From assembly GCA_008017145.1 (NCBI GenBank), contig SSGY01000017.1, positions 1-5,757 on the forward strand: a DNA stretch of 5,757 nucleotides, given 5' to 3'. Below, one piece after another: positions 1 to 5,757 of this stretch. Position 1 is the stretch's first letter. Each line of letters begins with the position of its first letter. This DNA comes from Neisseriales bacterium. Lineage in GTDB: Bacteria > Pseudomonadota > Gammaproteobacteria > Burkholderiales > UBA11063. The notes beneath the pieces are model-generated. The model was given only the letters and a program-made list of their open reading frames with translations, searched no databases and was not told where the DNA came from. The position numbers and the translations under genes are program-made.

Positions 1-1249
1 ATACCAATGCTAATTCTTTGCGTTCAAGACAAGCAGCGAGTTTTTCTAGTGCAACTTGATTAATCCCCGCAAAATTAGCCGGATAATGCTGGAGATTCAG
101 AAGTTCAATTTGCGGTAAAACCGCATTTTGTACCGCACGAGTGGTTAATTTATAGAGGCTATATTTACCAGCTTTATAATTATATAGTGTTTCTAGCGAT
201 GGTGTTGCGGAGGCTAAAATAATTGGAATTTGTAATTGCTTAGCGCGCCAGACCGCCAAATCACGCGCATGATAGCGCAAACTGTCATTTTGTTTAAATG
301 AATCATCATGTTCTTCATCAACAATGATTAGCCCTAAATTAGCGCAAGGGGTAAAGACACTGAGGCGAGTTCCCAAAATAATATTAGTTTGTCCATTTTT
401 GGCGCTAAGCCATGCATTTAGGCGTTGTTTGTCACTGATTTCACTATTAATTAGGCTGATTTTGGCATAGGGGAAACGTTGTTCAAAACGTTTAGCTAAT
501 TGCGGTGTGAGATTTATTTCTGGCACCAACACCATTATTTGTTGATTATTAGCTAAAACTTGTGCAATTAGGTGTAAGAAAACCTCAGTTTTACCGCTGC
601 CTGTAATCCCGTAAAGCAGAGCAGCATGAAATTTACCTAATTCGGCAGATAGCGTGTTGACGACTTGCGTTTGTTCAGCGTTGAGAGCTAATGCTTGATG
701 CGCATAGCTAGCTGGTGGTGGTGCGGTTATTTGCACTAGTCCAGCTGTAAGCCACTCATCAATTAAGCTTGCCGCACTTACTCCAATAATCGCACGAATT
801 TGCGGTAAACTAAGTGCCTGTTGGCGAAGTATTTCAAGTAATTGTTGACGTTTAGTCCCGCGCGGCTTAATCGCGCTGTCCGTTGCCTGATAATAGGTGT
901 TATCGGCAGCAATATAATTTATCTCCGTACTTTTACGCAGTAAAACTGGTATCGCACAAAAAAGAGTATTTCCTAAAGGATGATGGTAGTAATTAGCAGC
1001 AAATTCACACAGTTGCCAGATATGTTCCGGAATGATTAAGTTGCTATCACCAATCGCTAAAATTGGTTTTAGTTTGTCCAGTGGATAAGCGCTAAATTGT
1101 GTGGCTGGCATTGAAGATGCCACAAATCCAATTTGAGTACGTCCGCGCAATTCAATACTTACCGCGGTTCCTCGGGGCAAGGCTTCACTATGCAAATAGC
1201 TATAGCCATTACGTAGCGGAATATCCAAAATCAGGTTGATTACATACAT
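1..1249 (-). CDS. priA: Primosomal protein N' (PriA helicase), N-terminal 416 residues; 3' end beyond window
   Basis: PriA is a 3'-to-5' DNA helicase that recognises stalled forks and D-loops and reloads the replisome by assembling the primosome. The frame opens at ATG 1247-1249 (MYVINLILDIPLRNGYSY) and stays open to the left edge, giving 416 residues of a protein usually about 730 long. Residues 1-105 match the 3'-DNA-end-binding domain, about 130-175 the winged-helix linker, and the helicase lobe follows. That lobe carries Walker A GITGSGKTE at 214-222, PEINLTPQ at 243-250, the DEAH-type Walker B DEEHDDSFKQ at 311-320, RYHARDLA at 325-332, and motif III SATPSLET at 347-354. The zinc-binding cysteines and second helicase lobe would lie off the window. 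The start is 3 bases past the metallophosphoesterase stop with no clear Shine-Dalgarno sequence, suggesting translational coupling. A second ATG at 1243-1245 is out of frame. The truncation is only the window edge; no frameshift is seen. Confidence 0.97.
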   Translation of the reverse strand, partial: MYVINLILDIPLRNGYSYLHSEALPRGTAVSIELRGRTQIGFVASSMPATQFSAYPLDKLKPILAIGDSNLIIPEHIWQLCEFAANYYHHPLGNTLFCAIPVLLRKSTEINYIAADNTYYQATDSAIKPRGTKRQQLLEILRQQALSLPQIRAIIGVSAASLIDEWLTAGLVQITAPPPASYAHQALALNAEQTQVVNTLSAELGKFHAALLYGITGSGKTEVFLHLIAQVLANNQQIMVLVPEINLTPQLAKRFEQRFPYAKISLINSEISDKQRLNAWLSAKNGQTNIILGTRLSVFTPCANLGLIIVDEEHDDSFKQNDSLRYHARDLAVWRAKQLQIPIILASATPSLETLYNYKAGKYSLYKLTTRAVQNAVLPQIELLNLQHYPANFAGINQVALEKLAACLERKELALV

Positions 1250-1252
1250 GGG

Positions 1253-1873
1253 TTAAATTTCAATTACCAATGCTGGATTATGTGGTTGATAACGTCGGGT
1301 CATGGTTGAGGCATTGATATAAGTGGTTGAACCTTTTTGAATTATGCCATAGGCTTCATGGATATGACCGCTGATTACTAGCTGTGGGCTAATTTGTGCT
1401 AAGCGCTCAGCTAAAAACTGGCAACCAACATTTTGCCCTTCTAATACCAAATCAAGTGTACCATAAGCTGGGCTATGATTAATAACGATATCACAATCTT
1501 TTGGGATTTGCGGATATAATTCAGCTCGTCGCGCATCATCCCACATAAAGCCCATGCTGCGATAAGGTGGGCTAACTGGCGAGCCCCAGATTTTGAGCCC
1601 TGCACATTCCACTAACTGATTTTCCAGATAAATTACATTTTCTGGTATTGTGATTAACTCGCGGGAATGCTCGAGTGCGCCATCATGATTGCCACCGACA
1701 AATATTTTGTATTTATGTGGTAGCGCACTAAACCAATCAACGAACTCCTGAATCTCAGCAACGCTACCATGAATCGCAACATCCCCAGCATGAATAATCA
1801 TATCGCCATCTGGCAAATTGCCATCAAGCACATGATGATGGTTGTGGGTATCAGAAATGCAAACTATTTTCAT
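1253..1873 (-). CDS. Metallophosphoesterase, MPPED/UPF0046-like family (206 aa)
   Basis: A calcineurin-like two-metal phosphoesterase, probably cytoplasmic since there is no signal peptide or membrane segment. From ATG 1871-1873 the protein is 206 residues. Metal-binding motifs appear in the usual order: D8-T9-H10 (SDTH), G30-D31 (HAGD), G61-N62-H63-D64 (GNHD), N132-H133 (INHSP), and G169-H-I-H172 (SGHIHEAYG). The SPPY stretch at 101-104 and the GHIHEAYG ending resemble the MPPED1/MPPED2 (UPF0046) group, whose characterised members hydrolyse phosphodiesters in vitro; the natural substrate here is unknown. The frame can be extended 15 codons to TTG 1916-1918, but those codons lie on a strong promoter-like sequence and precede the conserved MKIVCISDTH opening, so I chose the ATG. 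It is followed 3 bases later by priA and is probably co-transcribed with it. GC is higher than in the restriction genes next door. Confidence 0.9.
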   Translation of the reverse strand: MKIVCISDTHNHHHVLDGNLPDGDMIIHAGDVAIHGSVAEIQEFVDWFSALPHKYKIFVGGNHDGALEHSRELITIPENVIYLENQLVECAGLKIWGSPVSPPYRSMGFMWDDARRAELYPQIPKDCDIVINHSPAYGTLDLVLEGQNVGCQFLAERLAQISPQLVISGHIHEAYGIIQKGSTTYINASTMTRRYQPHNPALVIEI

Positions 1874-1889
1874 TTGTCTATCACTAAGT

Positions 1890-1918
1890 AATTTAAAAGT
1901 GTTATCAATTTCTGTCAA
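1890..1918 (-). promoter_or_regulatory. Predicted sigma70-type promoter for the metallophosphoesterase-priA unit
   Basis: On the minus strand a perfect -35 box TTGACA (1918-1913) is followed, after a 17-base spacer, by TAAATT (1895-1890), which matches four of six -10 consensus bases. The start of transcription would fall near 1883, leaving a leader of about 10 bases before ATG 1873. It lies between the methyltransferase gene and the phosphoesterase, so the host pair can be expressed independently of the restriction cassette. This is inferred from sequence only. Confidence 0.6.
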
Positions 1919-1940
1919 TTCGTAATATTATATTATGGAT

Positions 1941-1964
1941 TTGTGCAATTAATTTTTGCAACAA
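1941..1964. repeat. Imperfect inverted repeat in the gap after the methyltransferase gene
   Basis: Arms TTGTGCAA (1941-1948) and TTGCAACAA (1956-1964) pair over 8 bases with a one-base bulge, around a 7-base AT loop. On the minus strand the hairpin lies about 25 bases past the methyltransferase stop. No run of T follows it on either strand, so it is a poor intrinsic terminator; it could be a weak terminator, a protein site or chance. The rest of the 1919-1989 gap is AT-rich with nothing else I recognise. Confidence 0.35.
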
Positions 1965-1988
1965 AGTGTTACTAGAAAAAATTATGAA

Positions 1989-1996
1989 TTTAAGCT
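1989..1996. repeat. Left copy of an 8-base direct repeat bracketing the restriction-modification genes
   Basis: TTTAAGCT here, covering the methyltransferase stop and its last alanine codon, recurs in the same orientation at 3842-3849 just upstream of the nuclease gene. The surrounding bases are also similar (AATTTAAGCT here, AATTTTAAGCT there). It could be a target-site duplication or recombination scar left when the cassette entered, or a chance match in AT-rich DNA. Confidence 0.3.
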
Positions 1997-2979
1997 GCCA
2001 GATTGATGCTTCGCTTATTTTTAATAATTATTCTAAAATATGGGTGTTTTCCATTGATTGACAAATCTTTATCATCATTTCCTTTTCTAAATCTAATTAT
2101 TTCAAATTGATTGGGATTAAATTTATGTAAAAATGTTATAGGTACTCCCATAAATCCATCATAGTCTAGTGGTATATCCTTTGTTTTATTAATATTAATA
2201 CCATCAAAATTATCGTATTTGGGATATTCATGCTCATTTCCAAAATATTTCTTTGTGAGAGTAATATCTTCATGTCGCTTGAAATTATCTAAATTTGTTA
2301 ACCATAAACAATTATTTGGAGAAACTATTCTATTCCCAAATTGATCAATCATTGTTTCTGTGCCATAGAGTTCATAATGTTTCGGAACAATAAAACCGGA
2401 GATACCTCTACCAAGATTTATTCCTAACCAAGCCATATTATCTTTTATCAAATTAAAAATTTCTTTGTAAGTAATTGCATTTATATTACCAATTATTAAA
2501 AATTTTTTATCAAACTTAACTAATTGAGCTACATATTCCCTAAATAATGAAAAAGGGGGATTTGTAACAACTATATCTGCTTGTTTTAATATCTTGACAC
2601 TTTCAGGACTCCGGAAATCACCATCTCCGTTAAGATAAACGATATTAGTTGTACTAGAAGTAATCTTTTCTCCTTCTGTACCTGTATATTCAAAAAGAAC
2701 ACCTTTTTCGACTTTTTCAGTATCAAATAGATCATTTTGTTGTCTTTTGTATCCCACCGTTATTAATTTTTTAATGCCTAGTTCAACAAAATTTGAGGCA
2801 AAGTAATTAAAAAAATTACTAATCCTTGGATCGTCACAATTACAAAATATTACTTTATCTTTGAAATGGCTTTTGTAGTATTTAAGCTCATTTTGAATAT
2901 CAACTAGTTGTGTATAAAATTCGTCATTTTTATTTTTTTTAGCATTTTTTAATAAAGAATGTTGTACTTTTCTTACCAT
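1990..2979 (-). CDS. ecoRIM: EcoRI-type site-specific DNA adenine N6-methyltransferase (329 aa)
   Basis: The modification half of a type II system. It transfers a methyl group from S-adenosylmethionine to adenine, predicted at the second A of GAATTC, and so protects the cell from its partner nuclease. The protein aligns by eye along its length with M.EcoRI as I recall it (326 residues). Shared stretches include NDEFYTQ (18-24), CNCDDPRISNFF (46-57), GDGDFRS (118-124), the catalytic motif IV NPPFSLF (140-146), LGRGISGFIVP (189-199), SPNNCLWLTNLD (220-231, with C224 matching the reactive Cys223 of M.EcoRI), and GVPITFLHKFNP (278-289). The last residues (SINLAA) differ from the M.EcoRI tail I remember. 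The start ATG 2977-2979 overlaps the nuclease stop by one base (TAATG) and has its own Shine-Dalgarno sequence. Sampled rows are about 27% GC, well below the flanking genes, which suggests transfer. No frameshift or missing motif is seen, so it should be active. Confidence 0.96.
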   Translation of the reverse strand: MVRKVQHSLLKNAKKNKNDEFYTQLVDIQNELKYYKSHFKDKVIFCNCDDPRISNFFNYFASNFVELGIKKLITVGYKRQQNDLFDTEKVEKGVLFEYTGTEGEKITSSTTNIVYLNGDGDFRSPESVKILKQADIVVTNPPFSLFREYVAQLVKFDKKFLIIGNINAITYKEIFNLIKDNMAWLGINLGRGISGFIVPKHYELYGTETMIDQFGNRIVSPNNCLWLTNLDNFKRHEDITLTKKYFGNEHEYPKYDNFDGININKTKDIPLDYDGFMGVPITFLHKFNPNQFEIIRFRKGNDDKDLSINGKHPYFRIIIKNKRSINLAA

Positions 2980-2990
2980 TATGTACTCCC
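2977..2990 (-). promoter_or_regulatory. Methyltransferase ribosome binding site and TAATG stop-start overlap
   Basis: On the minus strand GGGAG (2990-2986) sits 6 bases before the methyltransferase ATG. The nuclease stop TAA (2981-2979) shares its last A with that ATG, making TAATG. The Shine-Dalgarno bases are therefore codons of the nuclease tail (N-G-S-T). This arrangement fits termination-reinitiation coupling and fixes the methyltransferase start. Confidence 0.8.
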
Positions 2991-3827
2991 ATTACTTGTT
3001 TTAGTGATTTGATAAAATAATTCGCCTCCCAAAATTTGGAGTGAGGATTCAGATACTTCAATCATGATGCTAAACATTTTTTCTACTTCCCATTTTTCTC
3101 CATTTCCTTGTGTGTATATTGAAGCGGCTTGTAGCATAATTGTTTTATCTTTATGTTGGACAAACTTATTTCTACATAAGTTCGTATTAATTGGCATTCC
3201 ATAGTTTGCAGAGGTTAATCTATCTAATCTATTTAACATTCCTGAGTTATATTCGAGTTTTACTGTTCTTCCGTCTGGTCTTTTAATTGTAATGTTTTCT
3301 GTTAAAAAATTTGACCCTTCCAGAAATAAAATATAAGGAAAATGTGACTCAGCTAGCATGAGATTAGCAATTTCTGATATATTCTTATGTGACCTTTCTA
3401 TTGCATTTCCAGCTGCCATTAAGTCTTGATCATTATTTTTCCCAACCAATTTTCCTTTTTGTATATTTTCGACATCTTTTCCCTGATGTTTAGCCTCAGA
3501 CACCAAAATGATTCTCCAATTACCTTTATCATCTTTTACTTCGATAATTCCACCATCTGGTATGATGCTTGAGTTTGGAACAAAAAGAGTTTGCCCTAAT
3601 TCTGTATCAACTCTTTTTAAAGCATCGTTTATTTCCTCTTTCTTTATGCTTGTTTTATAATTAAAAGATAACTTAGGATATTTTTCTGAGAGGTACTTTA
3701 ATACATGACGTGAAATTTCTCCAACTGTAATATCGTGTGACTTTGCTTCGGCTCCGAATATTCCAACTACACCTTGAGATTCCTTATGTTGGTTTGTTAG
3801 TCTTTTTGATTGATTCTTTTTTGACAT
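2979..3827 (-). CDS. ecoRIR: EcoRI-type type II restriction endonuclease (282 aa), predicted to cut GAATTC
   Basis: A PD-(D/E)XK homodimeric nuclease that in the family cuts G^AATTC using Mg2+. It matches R.EcoRI (277 residues) by eye, without gaps at least through residue 203. The catalytic set is D91 (in PDGGI), E111 and K113 (in SEAKHQGK), with Q115 next to it. Recognition residues N141, A142 and R145 lie in AGNAIERSHKN (139-149), and R200 and R203 in LNRLDRL (198-204). M137, A138, H114 and E192, known EcoRI sites where changes affect specificity, are all unchanged. Position 197 is Met where EcoRI has Ile. The C-terminus ends in a short tail (about KTSNGST) that also encodes the downstream ribosome binding site. 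The start ATG 3825-3827 is preceded by AAAGGA at good spacing, and the MSKKNQSKRL opening resembles EcoRI. Gene order nuclease-then-methylase is as in the E. coli plasmid system; no controller protein gene is present. GC is low (about 32% in a sampled row). Confidence 0.96.
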   Translation of the reverse strand: MSKKNQSKRLTNQHKESQGVVGIFGAEAKSHDITVGEISRHVLKYLSEKYPKLSFNYKTSIKKEEINDALKRVDTELGQTLFVPNSSIIPDGGIIEVKDDKGNWRIILVSEAKHQGKDVENIQKGKLVGKNNDQDLMAAGNAIERSHKNISEIANLMLAESHFPYILFLEGSNFLTENITIKRPDGRTVKLEYNSGMLNRLDRLTSANYGMPINTNLCRNKFVQHKDKTIMLQAASIYTQGNGEKWEVEKMFSIMIEVSESSLQILGGELFYQITKTSNGST

Positions 3828-3837
3828 ATTGATCCTT
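3825..3837 (-). promoter_or_regulatory. Ribosome binding site of the restriction endonuclease
   Basis: Minus-strand AAAGGAT lies upstream of the start, with AGGA 5 bases before ATG 3827-3825. It supports this ATG as the true start, in agreement with the EcoRI-like N-terminus. Confidence 0.75.
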
Positions 3838-3841
3838 TAAT

Positions 3842-3849
3842 TTTAAGCT
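3842..3849. repeat. Right copy of the 8-base direct repeat
   Basis: TTTAAGCT, identical and in the same orientation as 1989-1996. It lies between the predicted promoter -10 box and the nuclease ribosome binding site. If this is the insertion edge, the promoter would belong to host DNA rather than to the cassette. Confidence 0.3.
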
Positions 3850-3855
3850 AGCTTA
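3844..3855. repeat. 12-base perfect palindrome over the operon's -10 and start region
   Basis: TAAGCTAGCTTA is its own reverse complement. It overlaps the predicted -10 box and transcription start of the restriction operon. A further AGCTTAT copy lies at 3869-3875, 19 bases from the one at 3850-3856, inside the promoter spacer. The placement would suit an operator, but no regulator gene is seen in the window. No T-run follows, so it is not a terminator. Confidence 0.4.
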
Positions 3856-3880
3856 TAGCATTATCTTCAGCTTATGTATA
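3852..3880 (-). promoter_or_regulatory. Predicted promoter of the restriction-modification operon (extended -10)
   Basis: On the minus strand TATACA (3880-3875, four of six -35 matches) is followed after exactly 17 bases by TATAAG (3857-3852, five of six), preceded by TG one base upstream as in an extended -10. Transcription would start near 3845, about 20 bases before the nuclease ATG. The gap from the glycosyltransferase stop (3893) contains no convincing terminator, so read-through from the def unit is also possible. Confidence 0.5.
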
Positions 3881-3892
3881 TGTATTCTGTGA

Positions 3893-5335
3893 CTATTGTG
3901 AAATCGACTCTATCGAACGTAGCTCATAAATATTATACAATGCCGTGCGTTCCAGCCAACCATTAAAGTCAAGTTTAAAAATCCAGCTCGGGCAGTCAGA
4001 AAATATCAGTCTACCATTTGGCACACCATATTTTACAGTTTCCTGACAGGTTAGTGCAATCAAACAATTTTCTGATTCTTTACAATCTAGTTTACTTGGA
4101 TTATCCAATGGTACTGGGCGTAAATTCAAATGTTTATAAAAATCTAACACATTGCCACCTTCAGTCACATAGTTAAACGCAGTTGGCTGCTGGTAATGTT
4201 TATAGAGCAGTTCATTAATCCGAATTTGCATTGCTGCTGGGAAAAACATGATTACAATTACGACAAAACAATTGAAGCGCCAGCTAATCGTGTTGAGTTT
4301 AATTAATTTAGGACCCAAATGCCAATTGTATTTAGCTGCCAAAATTTGTAAACTATCTAAAATTACAAAGGGCATAAAGCTTAATAATGGAGTTAGAAAG
4401 CGTAATTCCTTATGTCCAACCAGCAAATGTCCAACGATAAAAGGCAACATTACCCAGCTAATTACATGCGTGCGTCGAAACGCAATAAAATAAATACTGG
4501 CTAAAATATACAATGGACCATAAGGCACCATCCCGGCAATTGATAAATACATATACCACGGATCTACGCTAAAACTCGCCGCTTTACCTTGTAGAATATT
4601 GGCATCAAAATAGCGCCACGGAGTAAATACCCAATTACCATAAAACCAGTGATCAATCGTTAAACCAGCTGCAATCGCAACAAAAACTCCCAGAGTGATA
4701 ATTAGTAGTGAGCTAAATTTAGTGCGACCGATGAATAACAACCATGCCATTAAACCAACTAGCATAAAGCCAACCTGATAACGAGTAATAAAACTCATTC
4801 CCAACAGAATACCGATAAGCAGATAACCAAGCATATTACGACGAAATTTAGGCCAGAAGAGTAGACACATTCCGATGAGAAATAATTTAGCCGAAACATT
4901 TTCAGATGAGTAACGAATTCCGTTAAAAATTGCAATCCAGCTAAAAATACTCAGTAAAATAAACCATTTCTGTTTATTTGATGTTTTTAATTCGTGCTTA
5001 AAAGTATCAATAAAAAGAATTATTGCCACTAAGGATAATGCTCCTGAAAGAGCTCGAGTTAAAAACGCAACGAAGAATGGATTAGGTTGATTGACCAGCG
5101 CAATTAATTTATACAGATAGACGACAATCCACGCCTGAAATGCAGGGCGAATTTGATCGTAAAACTCCCAAGTTAATCCGTGCGGTGAATTTAACTGTAG
5201 CTTATAAGCCGCAAATTCTAGTATCTGGTAGTATTCGTCGGGGTGAAGATGTCCGAGAGAAAAAAAAGCCGTGATAAGATAAATTACCACAGCTGCGTAA
5301 ATATACTTGGGTTTGATGTTCATATTATCTTTCAT
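3893..5335 (-). CDS. GT22-like (ALG9/PIG-B-type) polytopic membrane glycosyltransferase (480 aa)
   Basis: A GT-C fold transferase of the kind that uses a lipid-linked sugar donor at a membrane. Donor and acceptor are unknown; a role in surface glycan or lipid modification is inference. A first membrane helix (about 11-29) leads into the first loop with HPDEYYQ (31-37), where the acidic residues mark the catalytic loop of this family. About nine to eleven further hydrophobic segments run to about residue 370. YGNWVFTPWRYFDAN (232-246) and GHKELRFLTPL (307-317) resemble the family signatures around FxPxxF and HKExRF. The region after 375 is soluble, with cysteines at 418, 424, 430 and 448 that could form disulfides if it is exported. 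The first ATG (5335) overlaps def by 11 bases; ATG 5323-5321, one base past the def stop, is an equally possible start, giving 476 residues. Either way it is coupled to def. GC is host-like (about 42% in a sampled row). Confidence 0.75.
   Translation of the reverse strand: MKDNMNIKPKYIYAAVVIYLITAFFSLGHLHPDEYYQILEFAAYKLQLNSPHGLTWEFYDQIRPAFQAWIVVYLYKLIALVNQPNPFFVAFLTRALSGALSLVAIILFIDTFKHELKTSNKQKWFILLSIFSWIAIFNGIRYSSENVSAKLFLIGMCLLFWPKFRRNMLGYLLIGILLGMSFITRYQVGFMLVGLMAWLLFIGRTKFSSLLIITLGVFVAIAAGLTIDHWFYGNWVFTPWRYFDANILQGKAASFSVDPWYMYLSIAGMVPYGPLYILASIYFIAFRRTHVISWVMLPFIVGHLLVGHKELRFLTPLLSFMPFVILDSLQILAAKYNWHLGPKLIKLNTISWRFNCFVVIVIMFFPAAMQIRINELLYKHYQQPTAFNYVTEGGNVLDFYKHLNLRPVPLDNPSKLDCKESENCLIALTCQETVKYGVPNGRLIFSDCPSWIFKLDFNGWLERTALYNIYELRSIESISQ
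4915..4920. other. GAATTC site, the predicted target of the local restriction system
   Basis: This is the only GAATTC I find in the window, inside the glycosyltransferase gene. None occurs in the two restriction-modification genes. If the specificity prediction is right, this site must be methylated in the host. Confidence 0.85.
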
Positions 5336-5757
5336 CTTTAAAGAGTTTTTTCATCTTTTTCTTGATGAAATTTTGTTTAAGCCCAGAGAGGTAATCGACA
5401 AAAACTTTGCCATCCAGATGGTCATTTTCATGCTGAATACAAATAGCCTGCAAGCCATCACATTCCAGCAGATGCTTTTTGCCATCAATATCCTGATATT
5501 CGACTTTAATCCATTCTGCACGGGTGACTGGCTCAAATACTCCCGGCACAGACAAGCATCCTTCATCACCACGTACTTCACCGCGTTTTTCTAAAAAACG
5601 TGGATTAATAAATACTTGTAGACGGGAAGTTTCTCCTTCTTTGGCTAAATCCATTATAAATAAACGCTTTTGGATATTTACTTGATTAGCAGCCAAACCA
5701 ATGCCGTTGCTGTTATACATGGCTTCAGCCATGTCTGTAACTAATTGTTTAAGTTCA
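5325..5757 (-). CDS. def: Peptide deformylase, C-terminal 143 residues; 5' end beyond window
   Basis: Removes the formyl group from the initiator methionine of nascent proteins at the ribosome, using a catalytic metal (usually Fe2+). All three family motifs are present: GIGLAANQV (motif I), DEGCLSVPG with the metal-binding Cys (motif II), and QHENDHLDG with the two metal-binding His and the catalytic Glu (motif III). It ends in a basic tail (KKKMKKLFKDER). The frame stays open past the internal ATG at 5732 as ELKQLVTDMAEAMY to the right edge, which matches the normal deformylase helix before motif I. ATG 5732 is therefore not the start; roughly 25-30 N-terminal residues lie outside the window (family length about 170). 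It is the first visible gene of a unit with the glycosyltransferase. The common partner fmt is not downstream. SVPG rather than a longer motif II region and the overall match fit proteobacterial type I deformylases. Confidence 0.96.
   Translation of the reverse strand, partial: ELKQLVTDMAEAMYNSNGIGLAANQVNIQKRLFIMDLAKEGETSRLQVFINPRFLEKRGEVRGDEGCLSVPGVFEPVTRAEWIKVEYQDIDGKKHLLECDGLQAICIQHENDHLDGKVFVDYLSGLKQNFIKKKMKKLFKDER

Noticed and set aside
1941..1964. Intrinsic terminator for the restriction-modification operon
   Set aside because: The hairpin is short and bulged, and no T-run follows on either strand; kept only as an inverted repeat.
2979..3600. Internal methyltransferase promoter in the nuclease gene
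   Set aside because: Several AT-rich hexamers can be paired, but none has both a good -35 and a good -10 at proper spacing, so I do not call one.
3838..3892. Controller (C) protein gene upstream of the nuclease
   Set aside because: The gap is under 70 bases, too short for a C protein, and no helix-turn-helix frame exists nearby; EcoRI also lacks one.
4248..4493. Plus-strand open frame of 81 codons
   Set aside because: It lies antisense to the glycosyltransferase coding frame, has low-complexity composition and no family resemblance; a shadow.
5351..5581. Minus-strand open frame of 76 codons within def
   Set aside because: It overlaps def in another frame; the deformylase motifs are only in the def frame.
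5307..5594. Plus-strand open frame of 95 codons
   Set aside because: It is antisense to the end of def and the start of the glycosyltransferase gene; its hydrophobic look comes from the complement of real codons.
5325..5732. def starting at ATG 5732
   Set aside because: The frame continues upstream to the window edge with normal deformylase residues, so this is an internal methionine and the gene is cut by the window.

Overview
This window looks like a piece of an AT-rich proteobacterial genome, most likely a gammaproteobacterium or betaproteobacterium. That is judged from the flavour of the partial PriA and peptide deformylase proteins; I cannot name a genus. Every gene reads on the minus strand, so transcription runs from high to low coordinates: def (cut at the right edge), a GT22-like membrane glycosyltransferase, a type II restriction endonuclease, its adenine methyltransferase, a small metallophosphoesterase, and priA (cut at the left edge). 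There is no gene-free stretch over 300 bases and I see no RNA gene, CRISPR array or insertion sequence.

Right region (about 3890-5757): def overlaps or abuts the start of the glycosyltransferase gene, so the two probably form one translationally coupled unit. Left region (1-1920): the metallophosphoesterase stop codon lies 3 bases from the priA start, and a good promoter-like sequence sits just upstream of the phosphoesterase. These are housekeeping-type genes, at about 37-50% GC in the rows I counted by hand.

Middle region (about 1990-3830): two genes of visibly lower GC (about 27-32% in sampled rows) encode a complete EcoRI-type restriction-modification system. The 282-residue nuclease matches R.EcoRI from its first residues, with the catalytic residues D91, E111 and K113 and the recognition residues N141, A142, R145, R200 and R203 at the same numbers as in EcoRI. 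The 329-residue methyltransferase matches M.EcoRI across its length, with NPPF at 140-143. The predicted specificity is GAATTC, with methylation of the second adenine. The nuclease stop and methylase start overlap as TAATG, and the methylase Shine-Dalgarno sequence is written inside the last codons of the nuclease gene.

The pair looks like a horizontally acquired cassette inserted between host genes. Low GC and an 8-base direct repeat at the two edges (1989-1996 and 3842-3849) fit that, though the repeat could be chance. The family is known; what is of interest is its apparently chromosomal setting, the coupled gene order, and an Ile-to-Met change at the recognition-region position 197 of the nuclease.
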